Assembly: GCA_038255145.1 (NCBI GenBank)
Contig: JBBSLP010000004.1
Span: 62,001-126,000 of the forward strand
Source of the DNA: WHTX01 sp038255145
GTDB taxonomy: Bacteria; Actinomycetota; Acidimicrobiia; Acidimicrobiales; CAIXPF01
DNA length: 64,000 nucleotides
Direction: 5' to 3'
Both the position numbers and the translations under genes were made by a program. The notes beneath the pieces were generated by a model, which worked only from the letters and a program-made list of their open reading frames with translations, was not told the origin of the DNA and ran no database searches. Positions 8,491 to 16,280 of the stretch are shown piece by piece (position 1 is the stretch's first letter; every line of letters starts with the position of its first letter).

Positions 8491-8512
8491 ATAAAGTACG
8501 TACATTCGGACT
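8491..8512 (+). promoter_or_regulatory. Operator-like site 2, before the MBL-rhodanese gene
   Basis: Contains ATAAAGTACG then TACATTCGGACT with the perfect palindrome GTACGTAC at 8496-8503. It matches the reverse complement of site 1 with a single mismatch and ends 31 bases before the GTG at 8544. Confidence 0.75.
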
Positions 8513-8543
8513 ATGAGGGTTCGGCGTCACGCCAGGAGAACGA

Positions 8544-9920
8544 GTGCGGCTCGACCAGTACTACCTCGACTGCTTGTCCCAAGCCTCCTACCTCATCGGT
8601 GACGAGGCGGGCGGCCTCGCTGCCGTCGTCGATCCCCGGCGGGATGTCGACGAGTACGTGCGTGACGCGGCGGCCGCCGGGTTGCGCATCGCCTACATCA
8701 TCGAGACCCACTTCCACGCCGACTTCCTGTCCGGCCACCTCGAGTTGGCCGAGGCCACCGGGGCCGAGATCATCTATGGCCAGACCGCGGTCACCGAGTT
8801 CCCCGTGCGCCACGTCGCCGACGGTGATCGCGTGTCCCTGGGCGAGGTGGTGCTCGAGTTCCTCTCCACGCCCGGGCACACCCCGGAGTCGATCTCGGTC
8901 GTCGTCTGGGAGCACGAGACCTCAGCGACGCCGACGGCGGTCTTGACCGGGGACACCCTGTTCATCGGCGATGTCGGCCGCCCTGATCTGCTCAGCGCAC
9001 AGGGCATGACCGCCGAGCACCTCGCCGGCCAGCTCTACGACTCGCTGCACGACAAGCTGCTCCGCCTGCCCGACGACACCCTCGTGTACCCCGCCCACGG
9101 GGCGGGGTCCGCGTGCGGCAAGAACCTGTCGAGCGAGACGGTGTCCACGATCGGTGAGCAACGCCGCACGAACTACGCGCTCCAGCCCATGTCCCGGGAC
9201 CGGTTCGTCGCCATCGTCACCGAAGGTCAGAGCACGGCGCCCGGCTACTTCGCCTTCGACGCCGACGCCAACGCACGACAACACGACCTGCTCATCGACG
9301 AGCCGGTGACCACGTTGTCGCTGGACGACGTCGGCGTGCTGCAGGCCGCCGGAGCGGTCGTGATCGACGTTCGCCCTGCCGGCGAGTTCGCCACCGGCCA
9401 TGCCCGCGGGGCGGTGAACGTCGGGCTCGATGGGCGGTTCGCCGAGTACGCCGGCAACGTCGTGGACCCCGATCGCGACATCGTGGTCGCGGCCGACGAC
9501 GAGCGCTCCGCCCGTGAGGCCCGGACGCGCCTGGCCAGGATCGGCTTCGACCGCGTCACCGGTGTGCTCATCGACCCCCGCTCGGCGCTCGCGTCCCAGC
9601 CGGAGCTGTCAGATCGGGCCTCCAGGCTGAGCGCCCACCAGCTCAGCGACGTCATCGCCTCCGGCGTGGGTGTGCAGGTCGTCGACGTCCGCAATCGGGG
9701 CGAGCGCCTGGCGGGCACCATCCCGGGCGCCCTGTCCATGCCGCTGACCGAGTTGCGCCAGCGCGTCGACGAGCTCGACCTCGACCGACCCATCGTCGTC
9801 CACTGCGCCGGCGGTTATCGGTCGTCCCTCGCCGCCAGCTGGCTGCGCACCCAGGGCGCCGCTGACGTCAGCGACCTGCTCGGCGGCTACGCAGCCTGGG
9901 CCGACCGGCCGGCGGCCTGA
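8544..9920 (+). CDS. MBL-fold persulfide dioxygenase-type protein with two rhodanese domains
   Basis: A 458-residue protein resembling CstB-type enzymes: a metallo-beta-lactamase-fold domain (about residues 1-250) with metal motif THFHADFLSGH and a later AHGAGSACG, followed by two rhodanese domains (about 260-350 and 365-455). The MBL part would oxidise glutathione- or thiol-bound persulfide to sulfite. The first rhodanese lacks a catalytic Cys (VVAADDERSARE), while the second has CAGGYRS. The GTG start follows an AGGAG site. It lies downstream of a GntR regulator and a shared operator, in keeping with sulfide detoxification together with the rhodanese and the sulfite exporter. Confidence 0.88.
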   Translation: MRLDQYYLDCLSQASYLIGDEAGGLAAVVDPRRDVDEYVRDAAAAGLRIAYIIETHFHADFLSGHLELAEATGAEIIYGQTAVTEFPVRHVADGDRVSLGEVVLEFLSTPGHTPESISVVVWEHETSATPTAVLTGDTLFIGDVGRPDLLSAQGMTAEHLAGQLYDSLHDKLLRLPDDTLVYPAHGAGSACGKNLSSETVSTIGEQRRTNYALQPMSRDRFVAIVTEGQSTAPGYFAFDADANARQHDLLIDEPVTTLSLDDVGVLQAAGAVVIDVRPAGEFATGHARGAVNVGLDGRFAEYAGNVVDPDRDIVVAADDERSAREARTRLARIGFDRVTGVLIDPRSALASQPELSDRASRLSAHQLSDVIASGVGVQVVDVRNRGERLAGTIPGALSMPLTELRQRVDELDLDRPIVVHCAGGYRSSLAASWLRTQGAADVSDLLGGYAAWADRPAA

Positions 9921-9975
9921 GTCGTGCGGTGCCCGATGCCCGGCCGCACGAAGCGGATCCCACCCGGCCCGGGGA

Positions 9976-9999
9976 CCCGGCCCGGGGACCCGGGCCGGG
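9976..9999 (+). terminator. Strong GC hairpin after the MBL-rhodanese gene
   Basis: A perfect 11-base inverted repeat, CCCGGCCCGGG and CCCGGGCCGGG, around a two-base centre. A partial direct copy lies just upstream (9964-9974). There is no U tract, as is common for GC-rich actinobacterial terminators. It sits 56 bases after the stop. Confidence 0.6.
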
Positions 10000-10037
10000 G
10001 GCTCCATCGACAAGTGGTCGGCCGGCCGCCGACCGGG

Positions 10038-10070
10038 GGACACCGGGGGGACACCCGAGCGCCACCGACC
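10038..10070 (+). promoter_or_regulatory. Candidate PhoP (PHO) box before phoA
   Basis: Three contiguous 11-base units, GGACACCGGGG, GGACACCCGAG and CGCCACCGACC. They match the Streptomyces PHO-box unit G(G/T)TCAYYYR(G/C)G at 9, 9 and 7 of 11 positions. The box ends 42 bases before the phoA start. Homology to the Streptomyces motif is the only support. Confidence 0.55.
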
Positions 10071-10112
10071 ACCGGGAAGCTGCCGTCCGTCGACCAACGG
10101 ACGGAGATCGGT

Positions 10113-11503
10113 ATGAGGACGACCTGGTGGAAGAAGCTTCTCGTGGCGGGCGTGGCGGTGAGCGCGGTGGCCGGCGTGGCCGCCGCCGGGGCCCAGGACG
10201 GTGACCGCGGCGACGAGGTGAGCGCGGCCATCGATGGCGGCACGGCCCGCAACGTGATCCTGTTCATCGGTGACGGCATGGGTGACAGCGAGATCACCAT
10301 CGGCCGCAACTACGGCGTGGGCGCGGGCAACTACCTGGCCGGCATCGACGCCCTGCCGTTGACGGGGTCCTACACGACCTACGCCGTGGAAGAGGGCACG
10401 GCCGACGTGCCCAACTACGTGACCGACTCGGCCGCCAGCGGCACGGGCTGGGCCACCGGTACCAAGACCTACAACGGCGCCATCTCGGTCGACCCCGTCG
10501 ACAAGGCCCCCCTGGCCACCATCCTCGAGAAGGCCCACGAGGCGGGCTACGCCACCGGCAAGGTGACCACGCCGAGCTGACCGACGCCACCCCGGCCGTG
10601 CTCGACGCCCACGTCAGCGACCGGGGTTGCCAGGGCCCGGCCGACGCCACCAAGACGTGCCCCACCGAGGCCAAGGAGGCCGGCGGGCTGGGCTCCATCG
10701 CCGAGCAGACCGTCGAGCACGGTGTCGACGTCCTCCTCGGCGGCGGTCGTGACCGCTTCGCCCAGCCCATCGCCGGTGGCGACCTGGCCGGCCAGACCGT
10801 GATCGACCAGGCCGAGTCCCTGGGCTACACCGTGATCGGTGACACCGCCGGCCTCGATGCGTCGACCCCCGACCAGAAGGTGCTCGGCCTGTTCTCGGCC
10901 GGCAACATGCCCCAGGAGTTCGCCCCCCTGCTGGCCGAGCCCTTCCCGGCCACGGCCGAGGCCCAGCCCTGTGTCGCCGACCCGACCCGGGCCGCCGAGG
11001 TGCCCCACCTCACCGACATGACCACCAAGGCCCTCGAGCTGCTCGACGCCAAGACCCAGGACCAGGACAAGGGCTTCTTCCTCCAGGTCGAGGGGGCATC
11101 CATCGACAAGCGCGACCACGCCGCCGACCTCTGCGGCCAGATCGGCGAGACGCTGGAGTTCGACACCGCCATCCAGGCCGGCCTGGCCTACGCCGAGGAG
11201 CACCCCGACACCCTGGTGATCGTCACCGCTGATCACGGCCACACCAGCCAGATCGTCGAGTACCCCCAGACCGAGGAGCACCACAGCCCCGGCCGCGTCG
11301 CCGCCGTGGTCACCGCCGACGGCCAGCCCATGGCCGTGAGCTACGCGACGGTGGCCGATGTCGACGGCAAGGAGCAGTCCCAGGGCCACACCGGGACCGA
11401 GGTGCGCATCGCCGCCCAGGGCCCCCAGGCCGCCAACGTGGTCGGTGTGATCAACCAGACCGACCTCTTCGCCATCATGGCCCGCGCCCTCTCCCTCGAC
11501 TGA
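10113..11503 (+). pseudogene. phoA: Alkaline phosphatase PhoA, interrupted by a one-base frameshift
   Basis: Secreted PhoA-type alkaline phosphatase. The signal peptide is WWKKLLVAGVAVSAVAGVAAAGAQ. Active-site parts are all present: NVILFIGDGMGD, the nucleophile serine in VTDSAASGTGWATG, VEGASIDKRDHAADLCGQ, VTADHGHTSQIV and QGHTGTEVRIAA. The first frame stops at 10580 after GYATGKVTTPS, and the family sequence resumes in another frame as ELTDATPAVLDAHV. One base is missing at about 10568-10571; restoring it gives about 463 residues with no other defect. ATG 10113 follows a GGAG site. It is either a very recent mutation or a sequencing error. Confidence 0.85.
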
Positions 11504-11553
11504 GCTCCAGCCGAACCCACCGCTGCCGCGCCAGACCCTCGCACCGTCAGCCC

Positions 11554-11586
11554 ACCTGCCCGGCTCCCCCTCGGGGCCGGGCAGGT
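11554..11586 (+). terminator. Hairpin terminator after phoA
   Basis: A perfect 11-base inverted repeat, ACCTGCCCGGC and GCCGGGCAGGT, with an 11-base loop. It lies 50 bases after the phoA stop and before phoD. There is no U tract. Confidence 0.6.
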
Positions 11587-11633
11587 CCGCGTCCCGGGGG
11601 CGGGATCGGGCGCTCTCCGAAGCGTCGGCTGTT

Positions 11634-11666
11634 GTCCACCGGGGGTTCGGATGGCGGCCATGGGGC
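11634..11666 (+). promoter_or_regulatory. Weak PHO-box-like units before phoD
   Basis: GTCCACCGGGG, GTTCGGATGGC and GGCCATGGGGC in 11-base phase, matching the PHO unit at 9, 7 and 7 of 11. This is the weakest of the series and lies only 28 bases before the start. Confidence 0.3.
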
Positions 11667-11694
11667 GGCTGCCTGCCCCTTCGAGACTGCCTCC

Positions 11695-13374
11695 ATGGCC
11701 GATCAGAAGCCCCCCGCCCGACTGGACCGCCGTGCCTTCCTCGGTCGTTCCGCGGCCGCGTCGGGCGCCCTGCTCGCGGGCTCGATCCTGGCCCGCACCC
11801 CCCTGGCCGGTGCGGTCTCACCCGCCGGCCCTTCCTCCACCCCTTCCCTCCCCGTGCTCGGCGCCAACCGCGTCCGCTCCGGACGACCCCTCCTGGCCAA
11901 TGGCATCCAGGCCGGCGACGTCAGTGGCGACGCGGCCGTGCTGTGGGCCCGTTCGGACCGTTCCGCCCGACTTCTCGTGGACTGGTCCACCACCTACACC
12001 ATGGACGACGCCCAGCCGTTGCCGCCTCTGGCGGTGGGACCCGACACCGATTTCACCGGCAAGCTGGTCGTGTCGGGCCTGCCGCAGGGGCAGCGGGTCT
12101 TCTACCGGGTCGTGGTCGAGGACCTGGTCGATCCGTCGCTGCGCAGCGCGCCGGAGATCGGCTCGTTCGCCACCCCACCGGCGGGTGACGAGGACGTGTC
12201 CTTCGCCTTCACCGGGGACTGCGCCGGCCAGGGGTGGGGCATCAACCCCGAGTGGGGGGGCATGCGCTGCTTCGAGACCATTCGCCGACAGGAGCCCGAC
12301 TTCTTCCTCCACAGCGGCGACACCATCTACGCCGATGGACCATTGCTCCCCGAGGTGGAGCTGCCCGACGGGACGATCTGGCACAACCTGGTCACCCCGG
12401 AGAAGTCCAAGGTGTGCGAGACCCTCGACGAGTACCGGGGCGCCTTCCGCTACAACCTGTTGGACGAGAACGTGCGGCGACTCAACGCCGAGGTCCCCAT
12501 CCTGACGCAATGGGATGACCACGAGGTCTTGAACAACTGGTACCCGGGTGAGGTGGTGAACCTGCCCGCCTACCAGATCGAGAACCGGGTCGATGTGCTC
12601 GCCGCCCGGGCCCGCCAGGCCTTCTTCGAGTACTTCCCCATCCGTCCCGGTTGTGACGAGACGGGTCGGGTGTACCGCAAGATCAGCTATGGGCCCAACC
12701 TCGATGTCTTCATGCTCGACATGCGCCAGTACCGGGGGCCCAACAGCCCCAACCTGCAGACCGAGCCGGGCCCGGACACGGCGTTCCTCGGGGCGACCCA
12801 GGTGGCGTGGTTGAAGGAGGGCCTGCGGGCGTCGACGGCCACGTGGAAGGTCATCGCCGCCGACATGCCCATCGGTGTGCACGTGCCCGACGGGACCGAC
12901 GGCAACAACCCGAACTTCCCTGGTGGCCAGGGCCCGGGCTGGTGGGAGGCGGTCGCCAACGGCGACGGCGGTCCCCCCAAGGGTCGCGAGCTGGAGATGG
13001 CCGACCTGCTCAGCGCCATCAAGCGCATGGGCATCCGCAACGTGGTGTGGTTCACGGCCGATGTCCACTACACGGCGGCCCACTACTACGACCCCGCCGA
13101 GGCCGTCTTCACCGACTTCGACCCCTTCTGGGAGTTCGTCGGTGGCCCCGTCAACGCGGGCACGTTCGGCCCCAACCCCCTCGACCCCACCTTCGGGCCC
13201 CAGCTCAAGTTCGTGAAGGCACCGCCGGAAGGCCCGGCCAACCTCGCTCCCAGCGCCGGCTACCAGTTCTTCGGTGTGGCTACCCTGGATGGCGCCACCA
13301 AGGCCCTCACGGTGAAGCTCATGGACGTGGCTGGCGCCACCCTCTACGAGGTCGAACTGCCCCCGGCGGACTGA
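11695..13374 (+). CDS. phoD: PhoD-like alkaline phosphatase/phosphodiesterase, Tat-exported
   Basis: A 559-residue PhoD-family enzyme, which hydrolyses phosphate mono- and diesters with Ca/Fe centres outside the membrane. The twin-arginine signal LDRRAFLGRSAAASG is at residues 10-24. Family motifs follow: SFAFTGDCAGQGWG, FFLHSGDTIYADG, LTQWDDHEVLNNW (metal ligands), WKVIAADMPIG and VVWFTADVHYTAAHYY. The ATG at 11695 gives the standard signal; a GTG 21 codons earlier is in frame but would overlap the PHO-like units. It is downstream of phoA in the phosphorus module. The last 31 bases overlap the convergent gene that follows. Confidence 0.92.
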   Translation: MADQKPPARLDRRAFLGRSAAASGALLAGSILARTPLAGAVSPAGPSSTPSLPVLGANRVRSGRPLLANGIQAGDVSGDAAVLWARSDRSARLLVDWSTTYTMDDAQPLPPLAVGPDTDFTGKLVVSGLPQGQRVFYRVVVEDLVDPSLRSAPEIGSFATPPAGDEDVSFAFTGDCAGQGWGINPEWGGMRCFETIRRQEPDFFLHSGDTIYADGPLLPEVELPDGTIWHNLVTPEKSKVCETLDEYRGAFRYNLLDENVRRLNAEVPILTQWDDHEVLNNWYPGEVVNLPAYQIENRVDVLAARARQAFFEYFPIRPGCDETGRVYRKISYGPNLDVFMLDMRQYRGPNSPNLQTEPGPDTAFLGATQVAWLKEGLRASTATWKVIAADMPIGVHVPDGTDGNNPNFPGGQGPGWWEAVANGDGGPPKGRELEMADLLSAIKRMGIRNVVWFTADVHYTAAHYYDPAEAVFTDFDPFWEFVGGPVNAGTFGPNPLDPTFGPQLKFVKAPPEGPANLAPSAGYQFFGVATLDGATKALTVKLMDVAGATLYEVELPPAD

Positions 13375-13958
13375 GGCGGCGGATCGAACCAGGTGAACGG
13401 GTGCCGGGCCATCAGCAGGGGGCGGAGATCGCCGCTCCCGGGCACGGTGGGCACGTCCCAATCCCACCACGCGGCCACCTCGTCGAGCCGGTTCACCGCA
13501 TCGGACCAACCGTGCTCGCTGGCGGTGACCTCGTCCGGGGTCCGGGGCAGGATCAGGGAGGCGGGATCCATGGTGTCCTCGTCGCGCATGTGGGCCGGCG
13601 CCGCTTGCAGGGCCAGCGCGACGAGCACCTCGTCGAAGTAGCGGGGATGGGGTCCGAAGGAAGGCAGGATCCCACTCGCCATCTGGGTCCCCACGGCTCG
13701 GCACCGTTGGCCGGCGAGCTCGGCCCAGGCCCGGTTCTCGTTGATCAGCACCATCACCCGCAGGTCGAGCCCGTCGAAGGGGGCCACCCGGTGCAGCGGT
13801 CCATCAGGGTCGTCCAACCACTGGGGGATGGTGACCTCGGCCCACCACAGCAGCAGCGTGGTCAAGGTCGCCGCCTGACGTACCGTCAGGTGGGCCGAGG
13901 TGCCCCACGCCGACACCAGGTTGTCCTCCCAGGCACGGAAGTCGGCATCGCTGGGCAC
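13344..13958 (-). CDS. Hypothetical Trp-rich protein
   Basis: A 204-residue protein I do not recognise. It is soluble, has no signal or membrane segment, and is unusually rich in Trp (WWAEVTIPQWL, WWDWDVP, FTWFDPP). Its helical N-terminal half contains LVSAWGTSAHLTVRQAATLTTLLLWWAEV. The reading frame is long, with good third-position GC. It converges on phoD and overlaps its 3' end by 31 bases. Function unknown. Confidence 0.6.
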   Translation of the reverse strand: MPSDADFRAWEDNLVSAWGTSAHLTVRQAATLTTLLLWWAEVTIPQWLDDPDGPLHRVAPFDGLDLRVMVLINENRAWAELAGQRCRAVGTQMASGILPSFGPHPRYFDEVLVALALQAAPAHMRDEDTMDPASLILPRTPDEVTASEHGWSDAVNRLDEVAAWWDWDVPTVPGSGDLRPLLMARHPFTWFDPPPQSAGGSSTS

Positions 13959-14254
13959 GCCACGACAGTGCCACGGTGGGCGCCGAACGTGGCTCGAAAT
14001 CCCCTCATGGGGTATGAGAAGGACGGGAACATTTGCCCGACAGCCGTCCCGACGGAGAAACCGGGGGATGGGTCCGAAGTCGAAGATGCCCCGGCCGGAG
14101 GCGCGTGCCCGTCGACGGGATGGGGCACCTCGCGGGTCTCCCGTGGCCCGGACACGACGGCGGGTGAACGGTGGCCGTACGGGAGGTGACGACTGGGTGA
14201 TCAGCCGTCGAGGGTCCGCTGGCCGAGGCCCGGGCTTGGTACAACGTCGGCGTC

Positions 14255-15139
14255 ATGCTCGAGGTGAGACGGTCCGGGACCTTGCTGTGGGCCGATCTGA
14301 TCGATCCCACGCCAGGCGAGTTCCGGGAGACCGAGGCCACCATCGGCGTGCTCGTCGACGACCTGGCCCAGGTCGTCGGGCCGGGGGCGGGTCCGGGGGT
14401 GGTGTGGCACGACGACCACGCCCACGTGACCCTGTACTCCCCGGCCCACGAGCGCATCGACCTGATGTTGGACGGCGACTGGATGGTCACCGTGCGGGCC
14501 GCCAACCACGCCGGCCACGCATGGACGGGCCCGGGGGTGCAGCGTCGGTGGACCGAGCCCGACCCCACGCCGGCCGCACTGCTGGTCGCCGCCGTGGGCG
14601 ACCTGGCGGGGGAGTTCCTGCGGGCGGTGCGGGCCGGGGACCAGCGCCTGGCTGGCCTGGAGGAGGAGATCTTCGCCGAGCACCTCAGCGAACGGGACGA
14701 GCTCCAGCGCGACCTGTTCGGGGCCCGCCGCCAGGTGATGGTGCTGCGCCGTTCGGTCGAGCCCTTCCAGGACGTGGTCGAGGAGCTCCTGCGGGCCCGA
14801 CCGCACTGGGTCGACGAGGACGTGTCCGAGGGTCTGCGGGTGAACGGGGAGGTGCTGCAGCGCTGCATCGTGCTCCTCGACGGTCAGCGCGAGCTGCTGG
14901 CCGGGGCGGTGGATGCCCACCTGGCCTTGCTGTCGCACCGCATGAACCTGGTCATGAAGCAGCTCACCGCCTGGGGAGCCGTGCTCTTCGCCGCCACCAT
15001 CGTCACCGGCCTGTACGGCATGAACTTCACCCACATGCCCGAGCTGCAATGGCGCTTCGGGTACCCCGCCGCGGTGGGCCTGGTGCTGGTGAGCATGGCG
15101 GTGACCATCCGTCACTTCCGGGGCAAGGGTTGGATGTGA
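14255..15139 (+). CDS. CorA-family divalent cation transporter
   Basis: A 294-residue CorA-type channel protein. The cytoplasmic domain (about 1-230) is followed by two C-terminal transmembrane helices, the first ending in the diagnostic YGMNF motif (AVLFAATIVTGLYGMNF). The N-terminal alpha/beta domain is shorter than in E. coli CorA. The probable substrate is magnesium or another divalent ion. It lies 55 bases upstream of the PPK2 gene in the same direction, so it may be co-transcribed; PPK2 enzymes need magnesium-nucleotide complexes. Confidence 0.85.
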   Translation: MLEVRRSGTLLWADLIDPTPGEFRETEATIGVLVDDLAQVVGPGAGPGVVWHDDHAHVTLYSPAHERIDLMLDGDWMVTVRAANHAGHAWTGPGVQRRWTEPDPTPAALLVAAVGDLAGEFLRAVRAGDQRLAGLEEEIFAEHLSERDELQRDLFGARRQVMVLRRSVEPFQDVVEELLRARPHWVDEDVSEGLRVNGEVLQRCIVLLDGQRELLAGAVDAHLALLSHRMNLVMKQLTAWGAVLFAATIVTGLYGMNFTHMPELQWRFGYPAAVGLVLVSMAVTIRHFRGKGWM

Positions 15140-15194
15140 GCAGTGGTTCGAACCGCAGGACCAGAGTGATCGACGATGCAGAGGAGGAGAGACC

Positions 15195-16163
15195 GTGACC
15201 GAGAGCTTGCCGGGTGAGGCCATCGCCGTGGCCGACCTGGCCGACGTGATCGCCTCGTTGCAGGAGTTGTCCGTCGAGCAGTTGGTGGCCCAGGGCCTGT
15301 CGGTCACGGGCACGTTCGACGAGGTCGACGACCCCGTGCTGATCGGCGCCGACGGGGCGCCGGTGGAGACGTGGCGCGAGGACTACCCCTACACCGAGCG
15401 CATGACCCGCCACGAGTACGACGTGACCAAGCGGCTGCTGCAGATCGAGCTGCTCAAGGCCCAGGCCTGGGTCAAGGACACCGGTCAGCGGCTGGTCATC
15501 CTCTTCGAGGGCCGCGACGCCGCCGGCAAGGGCGGCACCATCAAGCGCTTCACCGAGCACCTCAACCCCCGCGGCGCCAGCGTGGTCGCGCTCACCGCGC
15601 CCACCGAGCGCGAACGGGGCCAGTGGTACTTCCAGCGCTACGTCGTCAACCTGCCGACCCGGGGTGAGATCACCCTCTTCGACCGCTCCTGGTACAACCG
15701 GGCCGTCGTCGAACCGGTGATGGGCTTCTGCTCACCGGACCAGTACGACGAGTTCATGCGCCAGGTCCCCGAGTTCGAACGCATGCTGGTGCGTGACGGG
15801 ATCATCCTCGTCAAGCTGTGGTTCTCGGTGTCGCGCCGCGAGCAGATCAACCGCTTCACCATCCGCCGCATCGACCCCGTGCGCCAGTGGAAGCTGAGCC
15901 CCATCGACCTGGCCTCCCTCGACCGCTGGGACGACTACACCGGGGCCAAGGAGGCCATGTTCCGGGGCACCCACAGCGCGCACGCCCCGTGGACCGTGGT
16001 CCACAGCAACGACAAGAAGCGGGGCCGACTGGAGGCGCTGCGCTTCGTGCTCGACCGCCTCGACTACCCCGACAAGGACCGGGCCGTCATCGGCCGGCCC
16101 GACCCCCTCATCGTCGGCCCGCCCGAGGTCGTCGGCCTCGACGCCGGCGAAGCCCCGACCTGA
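15195..16163 (+). CDS. ppk2: Polyphosphate kinase 2
   Basis: A 322-residue PPK2-family enzyme, transferring phosphate between polyphosphate and nucleotides. Walker A is FEGRDAAGKGGTIKR (about residues 104-118), Walker B is LFDRSWYNRAVVEPVMGFC (about 161-179), and the lid region IRRIDPVRQWKLSPID follows. The single-domain length fits the class I/ADP-phosphorylating type, but class cannot be settled by eye. The GTG start has a very strong GAGGAGGAGA ribosome site. It sits within the phosphorus module, and a polyphosphate-binding CHAD protein lies 29 kb away. Confidence 0.93.
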   Translation: MTESLPGEAIAVADLADVIASLQELSVEQLVAQGLSVTGTFDEVDDPVLIGADGAPVETWREDYPYTERMTRHEYDVTKRLLQIELLKAQAWVKDTGQRLVILFEGRDAAGKGGTIKRFTEHLNPRGASVVALTAPTERERGQWYFQRYVVNLPTRGEITLFDRSWYNRAVVEPVMGFCSPDQYDEFMRQVPEFERMLVRDGIILVKLWFSVSRREQINRFTIRRIDPVRQWKLSPIDLASLDRWDDYTGAKEAMFRGTHSAHAPWTVVHSNDKKRGRLEALRFVLDRLDYPDKDRAVIGRPDPLIVGPPEVVGLDAGEAPT

Positions 16164-16175
16164 GGCCCCCGAGGG

Positions 16176-16219
16176 GTCCACCCGGGCGGTGTCCAACGTT
16201 CGCCCGGTGGCCACCGGCG
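16176..16219 (+). promoter_or_regulatory. Candidate PHO box before the GDPD gene
   Basis: Four 11-base units in phase: GTCCACCCGGG (10 of 11 matches to the Streptomyces unit), a poor second unit, GTTCGCCCGGT (9) and GGCCACCGGCG (9). The box ends 61 bases before the ATG at 16281. Confidence 0.5.
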
Positions 16220-16280
16220 GGACCGGGGGCGTTTCCCCGCCCTCCGTAGGTTCCGGCCGACCGACGGAGAGGGAACACCG

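Noticed and set aside
11818..13704. A 628-codon minus-strand frame over phoD
   Set aside because: Biased composition and no motif; phoD on the plus strand is complete.
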